Below are positions 37,949-46,553 of a stretch of 64,000 nucleotides of DNA, piece after piece. Numbering within the stretch: position 1 is the stretch's first letter; each line of letters begins with the position of its first letter. This DNA is from Acidisoma cellulosilyticum. GTDB lineage: Bacteria > Pseudomonadota > Alphaproteobacteria > Acetobacterales > Acetobacteraceae. Where the stretch lies: contig NZ_JAESVA010000005.1 in assembly GCF_020621385.1 (NCBI RefSeq), positions 248,001 to 312,000 of the forward strand, read 5' to 3'. Under the pieces are notes generated by a model, which searched no databases, was not told where the DNA came from, and saw only the letters and a program-made list of their open reading frames with translations. The position numbers were made by a program, and so were the translations under genes.

Positions 37949-38934
37949 TGCGGCGTGGGGAAGGTCGGGACGGAGAGATAGGCGATGCGCTTGGCCTCTT
38001 TGCGGCCGCGAGCGACCGAATCGAGGATCAGGCCGCAGGCGAAGGAGGCAAAGCCCAGCCCGACGAAGGCGGCGGCCAGAATGGCGGTCGGCAGGCGCGG
38101 CACCAGCCCGCTCCGCATGAATTCGGCCACGACCGGCAGGCCCAGGGCCAGCCCGACCAGGACCGCGAAGCCGGCGGTGGCAGAAAAGAACATCAGCGGC
38201 CGTTCCTCCCGCACCAGATTGACGATGGTGCGCAGGATGCGGACGCCGTCGCGATAGGTGCGAAGCTTGGAGGCCGAGCCCTCGGGCCGCTCCTGATAGC
38301 GCGTGGGCAATTCCCCGAGCGGCATGGCGAGTTCCAGCGCATGCACCGTGAATTCGGTCTCGGTCTCGAACCCGGTCGAAAGCGCGGGGAAGGATTTGAC
38401 GAAACGCCGGCTGAAGACGCGATAGCCGGACAGCATGTCGGTGATCTGGTCGCCGAAGATATTGCGAACGATGCCGGTCAGCATGAGATTGCCGAAGCGA
38501 TGGCCGCGCCGGTAGCTGGCCTGGGAATTGTCGACGCGCACGCCGGTGACCATATCCAATTGATTTTGCAGCAGCATCTGCACCATGGCCGGCGCGGCCG
38601 AGGCTTCATAGGTGCCGTCGCCGTCGACCAATATATAGGCGTCGGCCTCGATATCGGCGAACATGCGGCGCACGACATTGCCCTTGCCCGGCCTGGTCTC
38701 GGCGCGGACGATGGCGCCGGCCTCCTGAGCCAGCCGCGCCGTGCCGTCCGACGAATTATTGTCATAGACGAAGATGCGCGCGCCGGGCAGCGCGGCCCGG
38801 AAGTCCGCGACGACCTGAGCGATCGTCACGGCCTCGTCCCGGCAGGGGACGAGCACGGCCAGACGCGCCTCGGTCAGCATGATGGCGGGCGTATTGGTCA
38901 GGGCAGAGGCCGGGGTCGGGTCGGTTTTAAGCAT
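37945..38934 (-). CDS. Family 2 glycosyltransferase, polyprenyl-phosphate type
   Basis: A 329-residue membrane glycosyltransferase like GtrB, ArnC and dolichol-phosphate-mannose synthases, which load a sugar onto undecaprenyl phosphate. LAVLVPCRDEAVTIAQVV is near 22, VYDNNSSDGTARLAQE near 53, the metal site ILVDGDGTYEA near 93, and YRVFSRRFVKSFP near 155. Two C-terminal membrane helices follow (MFFSATAGFAVLVGLALGLP and ILAAAFVGLGFASFACGLIL). The frame is open upstream; the ATG at 38934 was chosen because the preceding gene ends just before it. Together with GtrA it forms the usual GtrA-GtrB pair for sugar transfer across the membrane. Confidence 0.9.
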   Translation of the reverse strand: MLKTDPTPASALTNTPAIMLTEARLAVLVPCRDEAVTIAQVVADFRAALPGARIFVYDNNSSDGTARLAQEAGAIVRAETRPGKGNVVRRMFADIEADAYILVDGDGTYEASAAPAMVQMLLQNQLDMVTGVRVDNSQASYRRGHRFGNLMLTGIVRNIFGDQITDMLSGYRVFSRRFVKSFPALSTGFETETEFTVHALELAMPLGELPTRYQERPEGSASKLRTYRDGVRILRTIVNLVREERPLMFFSATAGFAVLVGLALGLPVVAEFMRSGLVPRLPTAILAAAFVGLGFASFACGLILDSVARGRKEAKRIAYLSVPTFPTPQ

Positions 38935-38945
38935 CACGGTCTCAG

Positions 38946-39431
38946 TCACTTGAACACGACGCGGCGGGACATGACAAAATTGATGCCGAGGCCGGCGATG
39001 GACCCGGCGGCCAGGGCGATAACCGGATGTTTCACGCAAAGCGCGCTGGTCGCGATCAGGGCGATATAGACGCCACGGTTCAGCACGAAGCCGAGCGCAT
39101 TGCTGGCCAGATAGCGCAGCCATTCATGATGCACGCGGCCGGTGCTGGCACCCCGGAAGGTCCAGATACGATTGAGAAACCAATTCGCCGTCGCAGCAAC
39201 GAAAAAGGACAGAATCCCGGCCAGGATGAGGCCGATGCCGAAGACGAAATGCGCCGTATAGACGAAAGCGTTATCGACCAGAAAACCAAAGGTGCCGACA
39301 ACGCCGAATTGGAAGAACTGCCGGACAAGCTTGCCATGCCGTTCGACCAGGCCGGCCAAGCCGGATTTGGGCGTCGCGGGCGGGTTCGGCAGAGTGGTCG
39401 CCTCAGGCAAATTTCCGTCTTTCTCAGTCAT
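38946..39431 (-). CDS. GtrA-like membrane protein
   Basis: A 161-residue protein with four membrane helices, the GtrA family. Conserved segments are RQFFQFGVVGTFGFLVDNAF near 37, FFVAATANWFLNRIWTFRG near 75 and FVMSRRVVFK at the very end. GtrA proteins are thought to help flip lipid-linked sugars to the periplasmic side. It begins with a Pro-rich cytoplasmic leader of about 30 residues. It lies 11 bases upstream of the polyprenyl-phosphate glycosyltransferase and is the first gene of that group. Confidence 0.9.
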   Translation of the reverse strand: MTEKDGNLPEATTLPNPPATPKSGLAGLVERHGKLVRQFFQFGVVGTFGFLVDNAFVYTAHFVFGIGLILAGILSFFVAATANWFLNRIWTFRGASTGRVHHEWLRYLASNALGFVLNRGVYIALIATSALCVKHPVIALAAGSIAGLGINFVMSRRVVFK

Positions 39432-39513
39432 GTCGGGACAGTCGCGGGGCTGCTCTTAGCATTGTCTTTCCGGCCCGTCATGCGAGCATTTCCGCGACAA
39501 CTTGGTTTCGCTG

Positions 39514-41265
39514 TCAGCGTAATGCGAGCGAGACCAAAAGCATGAGGCCGAGAAGCAGCGCCACCGCGCGCCATACTGTCACCGGCTCCGGCATACGGTG
39601 CGGCAGGATTGGTCGGGCTGCTGCCGTCTCTGACCGGCTGGCCGTCTGCAAGGCATTGGACAATGCCTGCGCCAGAACAGCGGCATGGGCTGGCCGCCTG
39701 GCCGGATCGGTCTCCAGGGCCGAGGCGATGGCCGCGCATAGCGGCCGGGGCAGATCGGGCCGCCCCCTTATCAGCGCCTCGGCGATGTCGGACCCGGGCC
39801 GGGGAAAGCGCCCCTGGCCGGCCAGTCGATAAAGGATGGTGCCGAGCGCATAAACCTCCGTCCGATCGTCCGGCGCGCCGCCGCGCAATACCTCGGGTGC
39901 CATATAGCGCAGCGTGCCGGCCAGACCTTGCGCGGTGCTTGCGTCCGACCCGGCCAGATAGGCGAGGCCGAGGTCCAGCAGTCTGAGCCCGCCGCCGTTC
40001 AGCATCATGACATTGTCGGGTTTCAGGTCGCGATGCAGCACCTGCACGGCCCGCAGATCCTCGACCGCTTGCGCCAGTTGCTGGCCGATGGCGACGATGT
40101 CCGGCACCCCGAAGCGCGGTTCGCTCGCGATACGGCTCTCCAGCGTTTCGCCCAGGTAATAAGGCATGACGATATAGAGCTGCGACTTTCGGCCGGGCTC
40201 CGACGCCAGGATACGGCCGATCACTGGGCTGTGGATGCCGGTGCCTATCCAGCTTTCCCGCGCGAAACCGGCCTGAAAAACGCGGTCGTTCAGCATGGCG
40301 GGAAGCGGGAATTTCAGCACCACGGCTTCGCGCGTTGACGTATCGATCGCATATTTCAGCAGCGTATAGGCGCCCCGATGCAGCGTCCGTCCGATTGTAT
40401 ATCCGTCCAGACTGTCTCCCGCCTGCGGGATAGCGCCGAGCGGCAAGCCGGAAAGCTCTGTCTCGGTCGCGGCGACGGAGGGTTCGGGCAGGCTTTCGAT
40501 ATCCAGAATGACGACGCTGCGCGATGCCACCGCTGCAGGTAACGCCGCGGCCCCGGGCTCAAACTGGGCGAGGCTTTGGGCGAGAGCGTCGACCGCGCCA
40601 CTGCTGCCCGGCCGGCAGAGTGCCAGCAAGGCAGGGGTATCGATCCGCCCGCCGGCCGCGTCGCGGATATCGCTGATAAGAATATAGCGGTCGCCGGCCA
40701 GCGCCGTATCTTCCTGATAATCCAGCAGGATGCGGCTATCATTGCCGATCGCCCGGCGTGGCGTGAGCTGACCCTGGGCCAAGCGCAGAAGCTGCGGCGT
40801 CGTGACGCGGACGATCTCGCCGGCCCTTATGCGCAGAATGAGGCCGCCACCGATCTGGATCAGCCCCACCCGGCTGCCGCTGAAAACCAGGGCGGATAGG
40901 GACGCGGAAAGCCCGGCCCCGGTGGCGTCCTGCCCGCGGCTCGCGAACATCCAGCGGTTGAGGGCTTCGGTCGCCTGGGCCAAGGCCTGGCCGCGACCGA
41001 AGGTCGGCCGCGCATGGTAATAGCCGTCGACGAGGCCGCAGAGCGTCAGCGTCGCAGCCGCTGGTCCGGCATCGATTGCATCCGTCACGATCGCGGATTC
41101 CTGCGCGACGGCCGCCAAAATGCCGCGCGGCGGTCCCGGCACGGGCAATGGGTCCGCTGGACCGGTGGTGACGACGGCGCCGCTGCCCGTTGCCGTCACC
41201 ACCGTTTCGGTTATCGCCCAGCCGGCAAGATCGATGCGTCGGGTCATGCTGTCCTGTGGGCTCAT
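39514..41265 (-). CDS. Bifunctional-type PP2C phosphatase/Ser-Thr kinase, membrane-anchored
   Basis: A 583-residue protein. Residues about 10-245 resemble a PP2C-type phosphatase but lack the metal-binding DGMGG motif: the region reads LTLCGLVDGYYHARPTF. Residues about 285-545 are a Ser/Thr kinase with Lys in AVVLKFPLP, catalytic loop VLHRDLKPDNVMML near 410, DLG in place of DFG (LRLLDLGLAY) and the APE site GTLRYMAPEVLRGG. The last 20 residues form a single membrane helix (AVALLLGLMLLVSLALR). Proteins of this architecture are annotated bifunctional kinase/phosphatase; here only the kinase looks competent. The gene has its own promoter region, 82 bp upstream of gtrA. Confidence 0.88.
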   Translation of the reverse strand: MSPQDSMTRRIDLAGWAITETVVTATGSGAVVTTGPADPLPVPGPPRGILAAVAQESAIVTDAIDAGPAAATLTLCGLVDGYYHARPTFGRGQALAQATEALNRWMFASRGQDATGAGLSASLSALVFSGSRVGLIQIGGGLILRIRAGEIVRVTTPQLLRLAQGQLTPRRAIGNDSRILLDYQEDTALAGDRYILISDIRDAAGGRIDTPALLALCRPGSSGAVDALAQSLAQFEPGAAALPAAVASRSVVILDIESLPEPSVAATETELSGLPLGAIPQAGDSLDGYTIGRTLHRGAYTLLKYAIDTSTREAVVLKFPLPAMLNDRVFQAGFARESWIGTGIHSPVIGRILASEPGRKSQLYIVMPYYLGETLESRIASEPRFGVPDIVAIGQQLAQAVEDLRAVQVLHRDLKPDNVMMLNGGGLRLLDLGLAYLAGSDASTAQGLAGTLRYMAPEVLRGGAPDDRTEVYALGTILYRLAGQGRFPRPGSDIAEALIRGRPDLPRPLCAAIASALETDPARRPAHAAVLAQALSNALQTASRSETAAARPILPHRMPEPVTVWRAVALLLGLMLLVSLALR

Positions 41266-41446
41266 CGGAACTCGCGGTATCGGGGCGTCACCCTGAGAAG
41301 GCCGGGCTTTGTCGCGTGTTGGCGGCTTCGCAATTTTGAGGCCGGGCAGGGGCTCATCTGAGCTTCACCGAAATCTTAGAGGAATTTCATTTATTTACAG
41401 CTTGAGGCTCATAACACTGCCACATTCACCGATTAGCGAACTGCCT

Positions 41447-41944
41447 ATGTCGCATGCAGTTATGACCGCGGATGGATTTTTGACCTTGGGGTCCGATCGC
41501 TATCCGGCCTGTTTCGGGCGGGCTGGGATCACGCGCGAGAAGGAGGAGGGCGATTTCGCCACGCCGGTCGGCCTTCTGCCGCTGCGTCGTGTGCTGTATC
41601 GGGCCGATCGTCTGGCGGCACCCCGTACCGTCCTGCCGCTGGAGCCGCTCGGCCCGCGCGACGGCTGGTGCGATGACCCGAAAGACCCTGCCTATAATCG
41701 CATGGTGCGTCTGCCCTATGCCGGACGGCATGAGGCGCTGTGGCGAGACGACGCCGTCTATGATCTGATCGGGGTCCTGGGATGGAACGACTCGCCGGTC
41801 GCGAGCGGTCGGGGTTCGGCGATATTTCTGCATGTGACGACGCCTGATCGCGCGCCGACCGCCGGTTGCATTGCGCTCAGCCTCGACCATCTGCGGGAAG
41901 TTTTGGCGAAGGGACTGACCGGAATTGAAGTTTACGGGGCTTAA
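41447..41944 (+). CDS. L,D-transpeptidase catalytic-domain (YkuD) protein
   Basis: A 165-residue protein made of the YkuD domain alone. The catalytic block FLHVTTPDRAPTAGCIALSL (near 131-150) has the His, Gly and active Cys of this family, which cross-links peptidoglycan or attaches lipoproteins. Upstream conserved parts are ITREKEEGDFATPVGLLPLR near 27-46 and NRMVRLPYAGRHEALW. The ATG at 41447 matches the family start. No signal peptide is seen, which is common for this short group (related to E. coli YafK/ErfK only in the domain). The kinase gene diverges from it. Confidence 0.9.
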   Translation: MSHAVMTADGFLTLGSDRYPACFGRAGITREKEEGDFATPVGLLPLRRVLYRADRLAAPRTVLPLEPLGPRDGWCDDPKDPAYNRMVRLPYAGRHEALWRDDAVYDLIGVLGWNDSPVASGRGSAIFLHVTTPDRAPTAGCIALSLDHLREVLAKGLTGIEVYGA

Positions 41945-42166
41945 GCCGGAGGCAGGCCGTCCTGGGTCCACAGGCGCCCCAATTTCTTGCGGTAATCCGA
42001 AAGGAAATACTTAGCAAAATATAGTAAACCTCGTGAGCGCCCCCATATCGGGGCCTTGAGCAGAGGTGGGTTAGGCAAAGTCTAACAGTATTCGCGGGCG
42101 AGGCGCCTTGAGGGCGGTCTAGCCCTTGCCGCGCCTGACCTCTCGGATGAGACTTGGGGTTGGTCG

Positions 42167-42922
42167 ATGGCAGATGTGCTTATGCAGAATGAGAGGGTCA
42201 CAGTGGCAGACAAACCGAGCGGGGACGAGCGCTCCATCCTGATCGTGGATGACGACCTGGCGCTGAGGTCTACTTTGGCGGAGCAGCTTGTCGTCGACGG
42301 CGAATTCTGGGCGGCCGAGGCTGCGTCCGTGGCCGAAGCCGATGAGGCTTTGAACAAGGCGGGTGCCCGGTACGACGCCATCATCATGGATGTGAGTCTG
42401 CCGGACGGCGATGGGCGTGATTTCTGCACGCAGTTGCGCGCGCGCGGCTTCAAGATGCCGATCATCATGCTGACCGGTTCGGCGGAAGAGACCGACGTCG
42501 TGCGCGGTCTCGATTCCGGTGCGAATGACTATGTGTCGAAGCCTTTCCGACTGTCGGAACTGATGGCGCGACTGCGTGCCCAGCTCCGCATGTTCGAAAA
42601 CAGCGAGGACGCGGTCTTCACCATCGGGCCTTATGTCTTCCGGCCGGCGACCAAGCTGCTGCATGAGCCTGTGAAGAACCGCCGCATTCGCCTGACCGAG
42701 AAGGAAGCGGCGATCCTGAAATTCCTCTATCGCGCCGGTGCCAAGCCGGTAGCGCGACAGGTGCTGCTGAACGAGGTCTGGGGCTATAATGCCGCGGTGA
42801 CGACCCATACGCTGGAGACGCATATCTATCGTCTGCGGCAGAAGATCGAGCCCGACCCCAGCCATTCCCAGTTGCTGATAACGGAAGCCGGGGGCTATCG
42901 CCTGGACCCGAAAGCAAGCTGA
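42167..42922 (+). CDS. OmpR/PhoB-family response regulator (orphan)
   Basis: A 251-residue two-component regulator. The receiver has acidic residues in ILIVDDDLALRSTL, the phosphoacceptor Asp75 in IIMDVSLPDGDGRDF, Thr in IIMLTGSAEE and Lys in NDYVSKPFRL. The DNA-binding winged helix occupies about 150-250, with RLTEKEAAILKFLYRAG and VTTHTLETHIYRLRQKIEPD. A 20-residue leader precedes the receiver; ATG at 42182 is an alternative start. No histidine kinase adjoins, so it is an orphan in this window. A strong terminator follows. Confidence 0.93.
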   Translation: MADVLMQNERVTVADKPSGDERSILIVDDDLALRSTLAEQLVVDGEFWAAEAASVAEADEALNKAGARYDAIIMDVSLPDGDGRDFCTQLRARGFKMPIIMLTGSAEETDVVRGLDSGANDYVSKPFRLSELMARLRAQLRMFENSEDAVFTIGPYVFRPATKLLHEPVKNRRIRLTEKEAAILKFLYRAGAKPVARQVLLNEVWGYNAAVTTHTLETHIYRLRQKIEPDPSHSQLLITEAGGYRLDPKAS

Positions 42923-42963
42923 ACCGGAAGGTAGGGGCAACCCTGCCTTTTCCCAGGCAAGCC

Positions 42964-43025
42964 ATCCCCGCGCCATTCTATGACCTCGCCTTGTCGCGGT
43001 CATAGAATGGCGCGGGGATTTTTTT
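42964..43025 (+). terminator. Very strong rho-independent terminator
   Basis: A perfect 22-bp stem (42964-42985 with 42998-43019, arms ATCCCCGCGCCATTCTATGACC and its complement) encloses a 12-base loop and is followed by seven to eight T. It lies 42 bp after the response-regulator stop. The stem is far longer than a usual terminator. Confidence 0.93.
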
Positions 43026-43030
43026 GTCTG

Positions 43031-43224
43031 GAGTCTGTCAGGTTTTAATAGATAATTTGTCATCCGCGCACTTGTTGCGCGGACTGCGCGCCCCGGACCT
43101 ACCCGCCGCGGCGCCCAGCCGGCCGATTGCTTGCTCCGCCGGGTAGATGCGCGGGTCGGGGTGCGGCCGGCCAGGCCCGCGCACGACAGATTTGGTGGCG
43201 TTTCCAACCAAACCTGACGGACTC
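43031..43224. mobile_element. Small inverted-repeat element, type 1, complete copy
   Basis: A 194-bp segment with terminal inverted repeats GAGTCTGTCAGGTTT and AAACCTGACGGACTC (14 of 15 pair). It contains no gene and is GC-rich with CATCCGCGCACTTGTTGCGCGG near the left end. Its left half is shared with the copy at 25434-25598. It starts 6 bp after the T-run of the response-regulator terminator. It looks like a non-autonomous miniature element. Confidence 0.7.
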
Positions 43225-43668
43225 TAAGGGGCGGTTCCCGTCGCGACCGAGCGTCAGGTTGAGCGTCCTGCAGTCGGAATAGGGACAGGGCGAACAAGCG
43301 CCGGCGCGTCGCACGAGCGTTGTGGTCGCGCCGATTATCCTGCCCGCAGGGCAGGGGCTTGGCGCCAAGATCCTGCCGGGTTCAGAATTTCTTGAGAGTT
43401 GTTGCGGAATCCAGACGAATATTGGATTAGTTCAGCGCGCCCCCTGAAATTATATTTCGAAATAACATCAAATACTGCCAATCCCGATCTGGCCGTTGAT
43501 TCGGTCAGCTTTTTGATGCGCTTGCATCAGGCGGGCGATATGTCGTTGCGTGGTCAGAATTTTAGTATAATATATCTAAATAGTAAAATTTTATGCATGA
43601 TGATGGTCGATTGGTGGCGTGCAGGATCTGATTGGAAAATAATTCGCTTTAAAAACAATACGGTGACC

Positions 43669-44379
43669 ATGAACGAGTATTCTTCGAGCCGAGCGAAAGG
43701 TCTTGCTGGACGTAAAACGGAGGGTACAAGGGTTGCTTGGATTGACGCCTATTCCTTAACCCGTGAAGCGATTGCGTTGTCTCTGACGAATGTGAATCCG
43801 GATGTTGATCTGGCTGTATTCGGTTCGATTCAGGATTGCATCGCCAAGGGTGATGACGGATTCGCGCTGATTCTATTTTATTCGCATGGCTCGTCGCAGG
43901 ATTGCGTGCGTGCGACCTCGGCTTTACGCATCGCCTTTCCCCGTATTCGCCTCGTCATCCTGTCCGATCTGGAATCCTATCATCAGGCGGAATTGGCGCG
44001 CGACCTTTTGAATGCTGGTGCTGATGGATTGATTTCCACCAGGGTCATGGGCATGTCGGTGGCATCCTCAGCGGTTCGTTTCGTCCAGAGCGGAGACGCA
44101 TGTGCGGCGTTTGAGCCGGTTTCCACCGCAACGATCGCATCCGCGTTTCGCTCGCCGAAATCAAAGAACGGTTGCGACATCACACCACGCCAGAGAGACG
44201 TGCTCATACAACTTCAACGAGGAAAATCGAACAAGATCATCGCCTATGAACTGGGCATGAGCGAGAGTACCGCCAAAGTCCATATCAGGAATCTGATGAA
44301 AAAGATGGGCGCCAGCAATCGCACGCAGGTCGCGTTCAATGCCATGAAACTTTGCCCGGATCTGATGGATCGCCCCTGA
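43669..44379 (+). CDS. NarL/LuxR-type regulator with degenerate receiver
   Basis: A 236-residue regulator. The C-terminal LuxR helix-turn-helix (about 165-230) is typical: ITPRQRDVLIQLQRGKSNKI, then ESTAKVHIRNLMKKMGASNR. The N-terminal part has the length and fold pattern of a receiver but lacks the phosphoacceptor: where VLLDxxMP is expected it reads ALILFYSHGSSQ. The conserved Thr/Ser and Lys are also changed (LVILSDLES; DGLISTRVM). It is therefore likely a pseudo-receiver regulator that does not use phosphorylation. The frame is open to 43399, but that part is AT-rich, so the ATG at 43669 was preferred. Confidence 0.82.
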   Translation: MNEYSSSRAKGLAGRKTEGTRVAWIDAYSLTREAIALSLTNVNPDVDLAVFGSIQDCIAKGDDGFALILFYSHGSSQDCVRATSALRIAFPRIRLVILSDLESYHQAELARDLLNAGADGLISTRVMGMSVASSAVRFVQSGDACAAFEPVSTATIASAFRSPKSKNGCDITPRQRDVLIQLQRGKSNKIIAYELGMSESTAKVHIRNLMKKMGASNRTQVAFNAMKLCPDLMDRP

Positions 44380-44524
44380 CGTCAGGCGGCGGATCAAGCC
44401 GGACGCATGCCCTGGACAGAGTCCGGTGTTTGTCTGAAACTGGGCGTGGTCAGGCTGAACGTCTGCCCAGGCCCCGGTCGGAAGGCCGGCGACCTCGCAT
44501 ACAAAGCCATTGCCGGAGAATAGC

Positions 44525-44902
44525 ATGCCGATCTACGCCACGTTCGGAACTAATGACCTCGACAAGGCGACGGCCTTTTATGACGAAATCCTTGGAATGA
44601 TCGGCGCGGAACGCGTGGCTGCGATCGACCGTGGGGTTTTCTACGGCCGAGGCATGATGGAGTTCGGCATTCTAAGCCCGGCTGATGGCGAGCCTGCGGT
44701 CGTCGGTAACGGCGCCATGATCGCCCTGGATGTGCCCTCGCGCGCCCTCGTGCATGACATCCACGCCAAAGCCCTGTCGCTCGGCGGAGTCTGCGAAGGC
44801 CAGCCTGGTCTGCGCGACGATGACCCGGACGGGTTCTACGGCGCTTATTTCCGCGACCCGGAAGGCAATAAGATCTGCGTCTTCCGTATCGGCGCGGTGT
44901 GA
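44525..44902 (+). CDS. VOC-family (glyoxalase/bleomycin-resistance fold) protein
   Basis: A 125-residue single-domain protein of the vicinal oxygen chelate superfamily. It starts PIYATFGTNDLDKATAFYDE, the usual first beta-alpha unit, and ends FYGAYFRDPEGNKICVFRI, the usual last beta strand with the metal-binding Glu. Such proteins act as glyoxalases, dioxygenases or resistance proteins; the true reaction cannot be inferred. CCGGAGAATAGC before the ATG is a good ribosome site. Its neighbours are unrelated, so it seems a single-gene unit. Confidence 0.88.
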   Translation: MPIYATFGTNDLDKATAFYDEILGMIGAERVAAIDRGVFYGRGMMEFGILSPADGEPAVVGNGAMIALDVPSRALVHDIHAKALSLGGVCEGQPGLRDDDPDGFYGAYFRDPEGNKICVFRIGAV

Positions 44903-44923
44903 GCCAGCGTCAGGACGGCAAGG

Positions 44924-45505
44924 TTAGTTGAGCCCGAGGATGCCGTCGCGCACGGAAGGGGGCGTCGCGTCCGGTCCGATATAACCGCGCAGAATGACGT
45001 GGGTGAGGAGCGGATCGGTGACCTGACCCAGGCTGCGGCCATTGACGGTAAAATCGACCCCCTGCTGGTTGAACAGAAGATCCACCGTATCGCCTTTGCT
45101 CATGGCCGGAACGCTGGCAAGGAATTTAGCGACCTCGTCGCTCGGCAGGTGGCAGGGCGCCTCGCAATTCGTCGCGAGAGACTTCTTCCAGGAATTGCGG
45201 CTTTTCTCGATATCGACATCGTGGACAAAGACGAAGCGCAGCAGCTTAGGTTCGGGGGAGGCCATGATGGCCGCCGCGTCGTGGCTCGGCTGGCTGAGGA
45301 AAAGCCCGGCGACAAAAATATGGATATTGAGAACGGAATAGGTGCGCAGGGCCATCCCGTTCAGCGTCAGCGGCACGCCTTCGACGACCTTATGATCGGG
45401 CATCTGCACCCCGGCAAGTTCGGCGGCATGGGCAGAAGGCAGCCCGAGGAACAGGCCAGCGGCGCAGGCTGACATACGGAGCAGGGTTGTCGATTTTTGA
45501 ACCAA
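44924..45505 (-). CDS. Chalcone isomerase-like periplasmic protein
   Basis: A 193-residue protein of the bacterial chalcone_3 group. A signal peptide (STTLLRMSACAAGLFLGLPS, ending AHA) directs it to the periplasm. The domain starts AGVQMPDHKVVEGVPLTLNG, then LRTYSVLNIHIFVAGLFLSQ and KLLRFVFVHDVDIEKSRNSW, with two Cys in NCEAPCHLP. These bacterial proteins share the flavonoid-enzyme fold but have no proven substrate. The start is taken as TTG at 45505, because the next ATG (45475) would remove the charged part of the signal. It converges with the VOC gene. Confidence 0.85.
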   Translation of the reverse strand: MVQKSTTLLRMSACAAGLFLGLPSAHAAELAGVQMPDHKVVEGVPLTLNGMALRTYSVLNIHIFVAGLFLSQPSHDAAAIMASPEPKLLRFVFVHDVDIEKSRNSWKKSLATNCEAPCHLPSDEVAKFLASVPAMSKGDTVDLLFNQQGVDFTVNGRSLGQVTDPLLTHVILRGYIGPDATPPSVRDGILGLN

Positions 45506-45779
45506 GGTTTCGCTATATCCCCAATCTCAGTCGCCTCACCGCATCCAACCTGCCGCACCATGGCGGCGGCGGTATAGGTGCGATCCAGTGACACCCATAG
45601 TCCGACATGTCGGATTGCTTTTCAACCGAGCATCGGCCGGCTGTACGTCACGATCTCCGGCATAACGGTGGCGGCAGGCGCGGCCAGTCCCAGCTTGGCG
45701 GCAATGCAAGCTCATGGGATAACGCCAAACCGCACAACAATCGTGCGGTCCAAGAATGAGAATAAAGGCGGAGGAAGAC

Positions 45780-46538
45780 ATGCCAGCATCGATTGACGCG
45801 GCTTATGATCTGTCGGGCCAGGTGGCCCTTGTCACCGGCGGCGCGCGGGGAATCGGCCTTAGCATCGCGACTCTGCTGGCGGAGCAGGGGGCCCGTATCG
45901 TGCTGGTCGATTCCAACCCCGAGGTCACGACGGTCGCGACAGAACTCGGCCAGGACGGTTTCGGTCTGGTCGTGGATGTGCGGGATGCGGCGGCGGTGGA
46001 AGCGGCGGTGGCCGAGATCATCGCCCGCACCGGCCAGATCGACATCCTGGTCAATAATGTCGGCGTCGGCATCATCGCCCCGGCGACAGAGCTGTCGAAC
46101 GACATCTGGGATCTGACGATGAGCGTCAATCTCCGTGCGCCCTTTCTGTTTTCGCGTGAGGTCGGCCGCCACATGATCGGCCGCGGCTATGGCCGCATCG
46201 TCAGCATGGCCTCCCAGGCGGCCTTGGTCGCGCTGGACGACCATGTCGCTTACGGCGCCAGCAAGGCCGGCATCATCGGCATGAGCAAGGTGCTGGCTCT
46301 GGAATGGGGGCCGAAGGGCATCACCAGCAACACGATATCGCCCACCGTCATCAATACGCCCATGGGCAAGATGACCTGGGTCGGCGAGCGCGGCGACAAG
46401 TTCCGCGCCAAAATCCCGGTCGGCCGTTTCGGCGAGGCCGAGGAAATCGCTCATGCCGTGCTCTATCTGGTCAGCCGGGCTGCCGGTATGATCAATGGCG
46501 AGAATCTGGTGATCGACGGCGGCTATACGATCACCTGA
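45780..46538 (+). CDS. Short-chain dehydrogenase, GolD/D-threitol dehydrogenase-like
   Basis: A 252-residue classical SDR. The cofactor site TGGARGIGLSIATLLAEQG near 19 is followed by Asp in IVLVDSN, which favours NAD. NNVGVG is near 92, Ser in SMASQAAL near 143 and YGASKAGIIGMSKVLALEWG at 158, the catalytic Tyr-Lys. The blocks SPTVINTPMGK and AAGMINGENLVIDGGYTIT closely follow those of GolD and D-threitol dehydrogenases, so polyol oxidation is the best guess. GGAGGAAG precedes the ATG. The copper-chaperone gene follows after 15 bases, possibly in the same transcript. Confidence 0.9.
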   Translation: MPASIDAAYDLSGQVALVTGGARGIGLSIATLLAEQGARIVLVDSNPEVTTVATELGQDGFGLVVDVRDAAAVEAAVAEIIARTGQIDILVNNVGVGIIAPATELSNDIWDLTMSVNLRAPFLFSREVGRHMIGRGYGRIVSMASQAALVALDDHVAYGASKAGIIGMSKVLALEWGPKGITSNTISPTVINTPMGKMTWVGERGDKFRAKIPVGRFGEAEEIAHAVLYLVSRAAGMINGENLVIDGGYTIT

Positions 46539-46553
46539 GAGCGGGAGCGGCTG

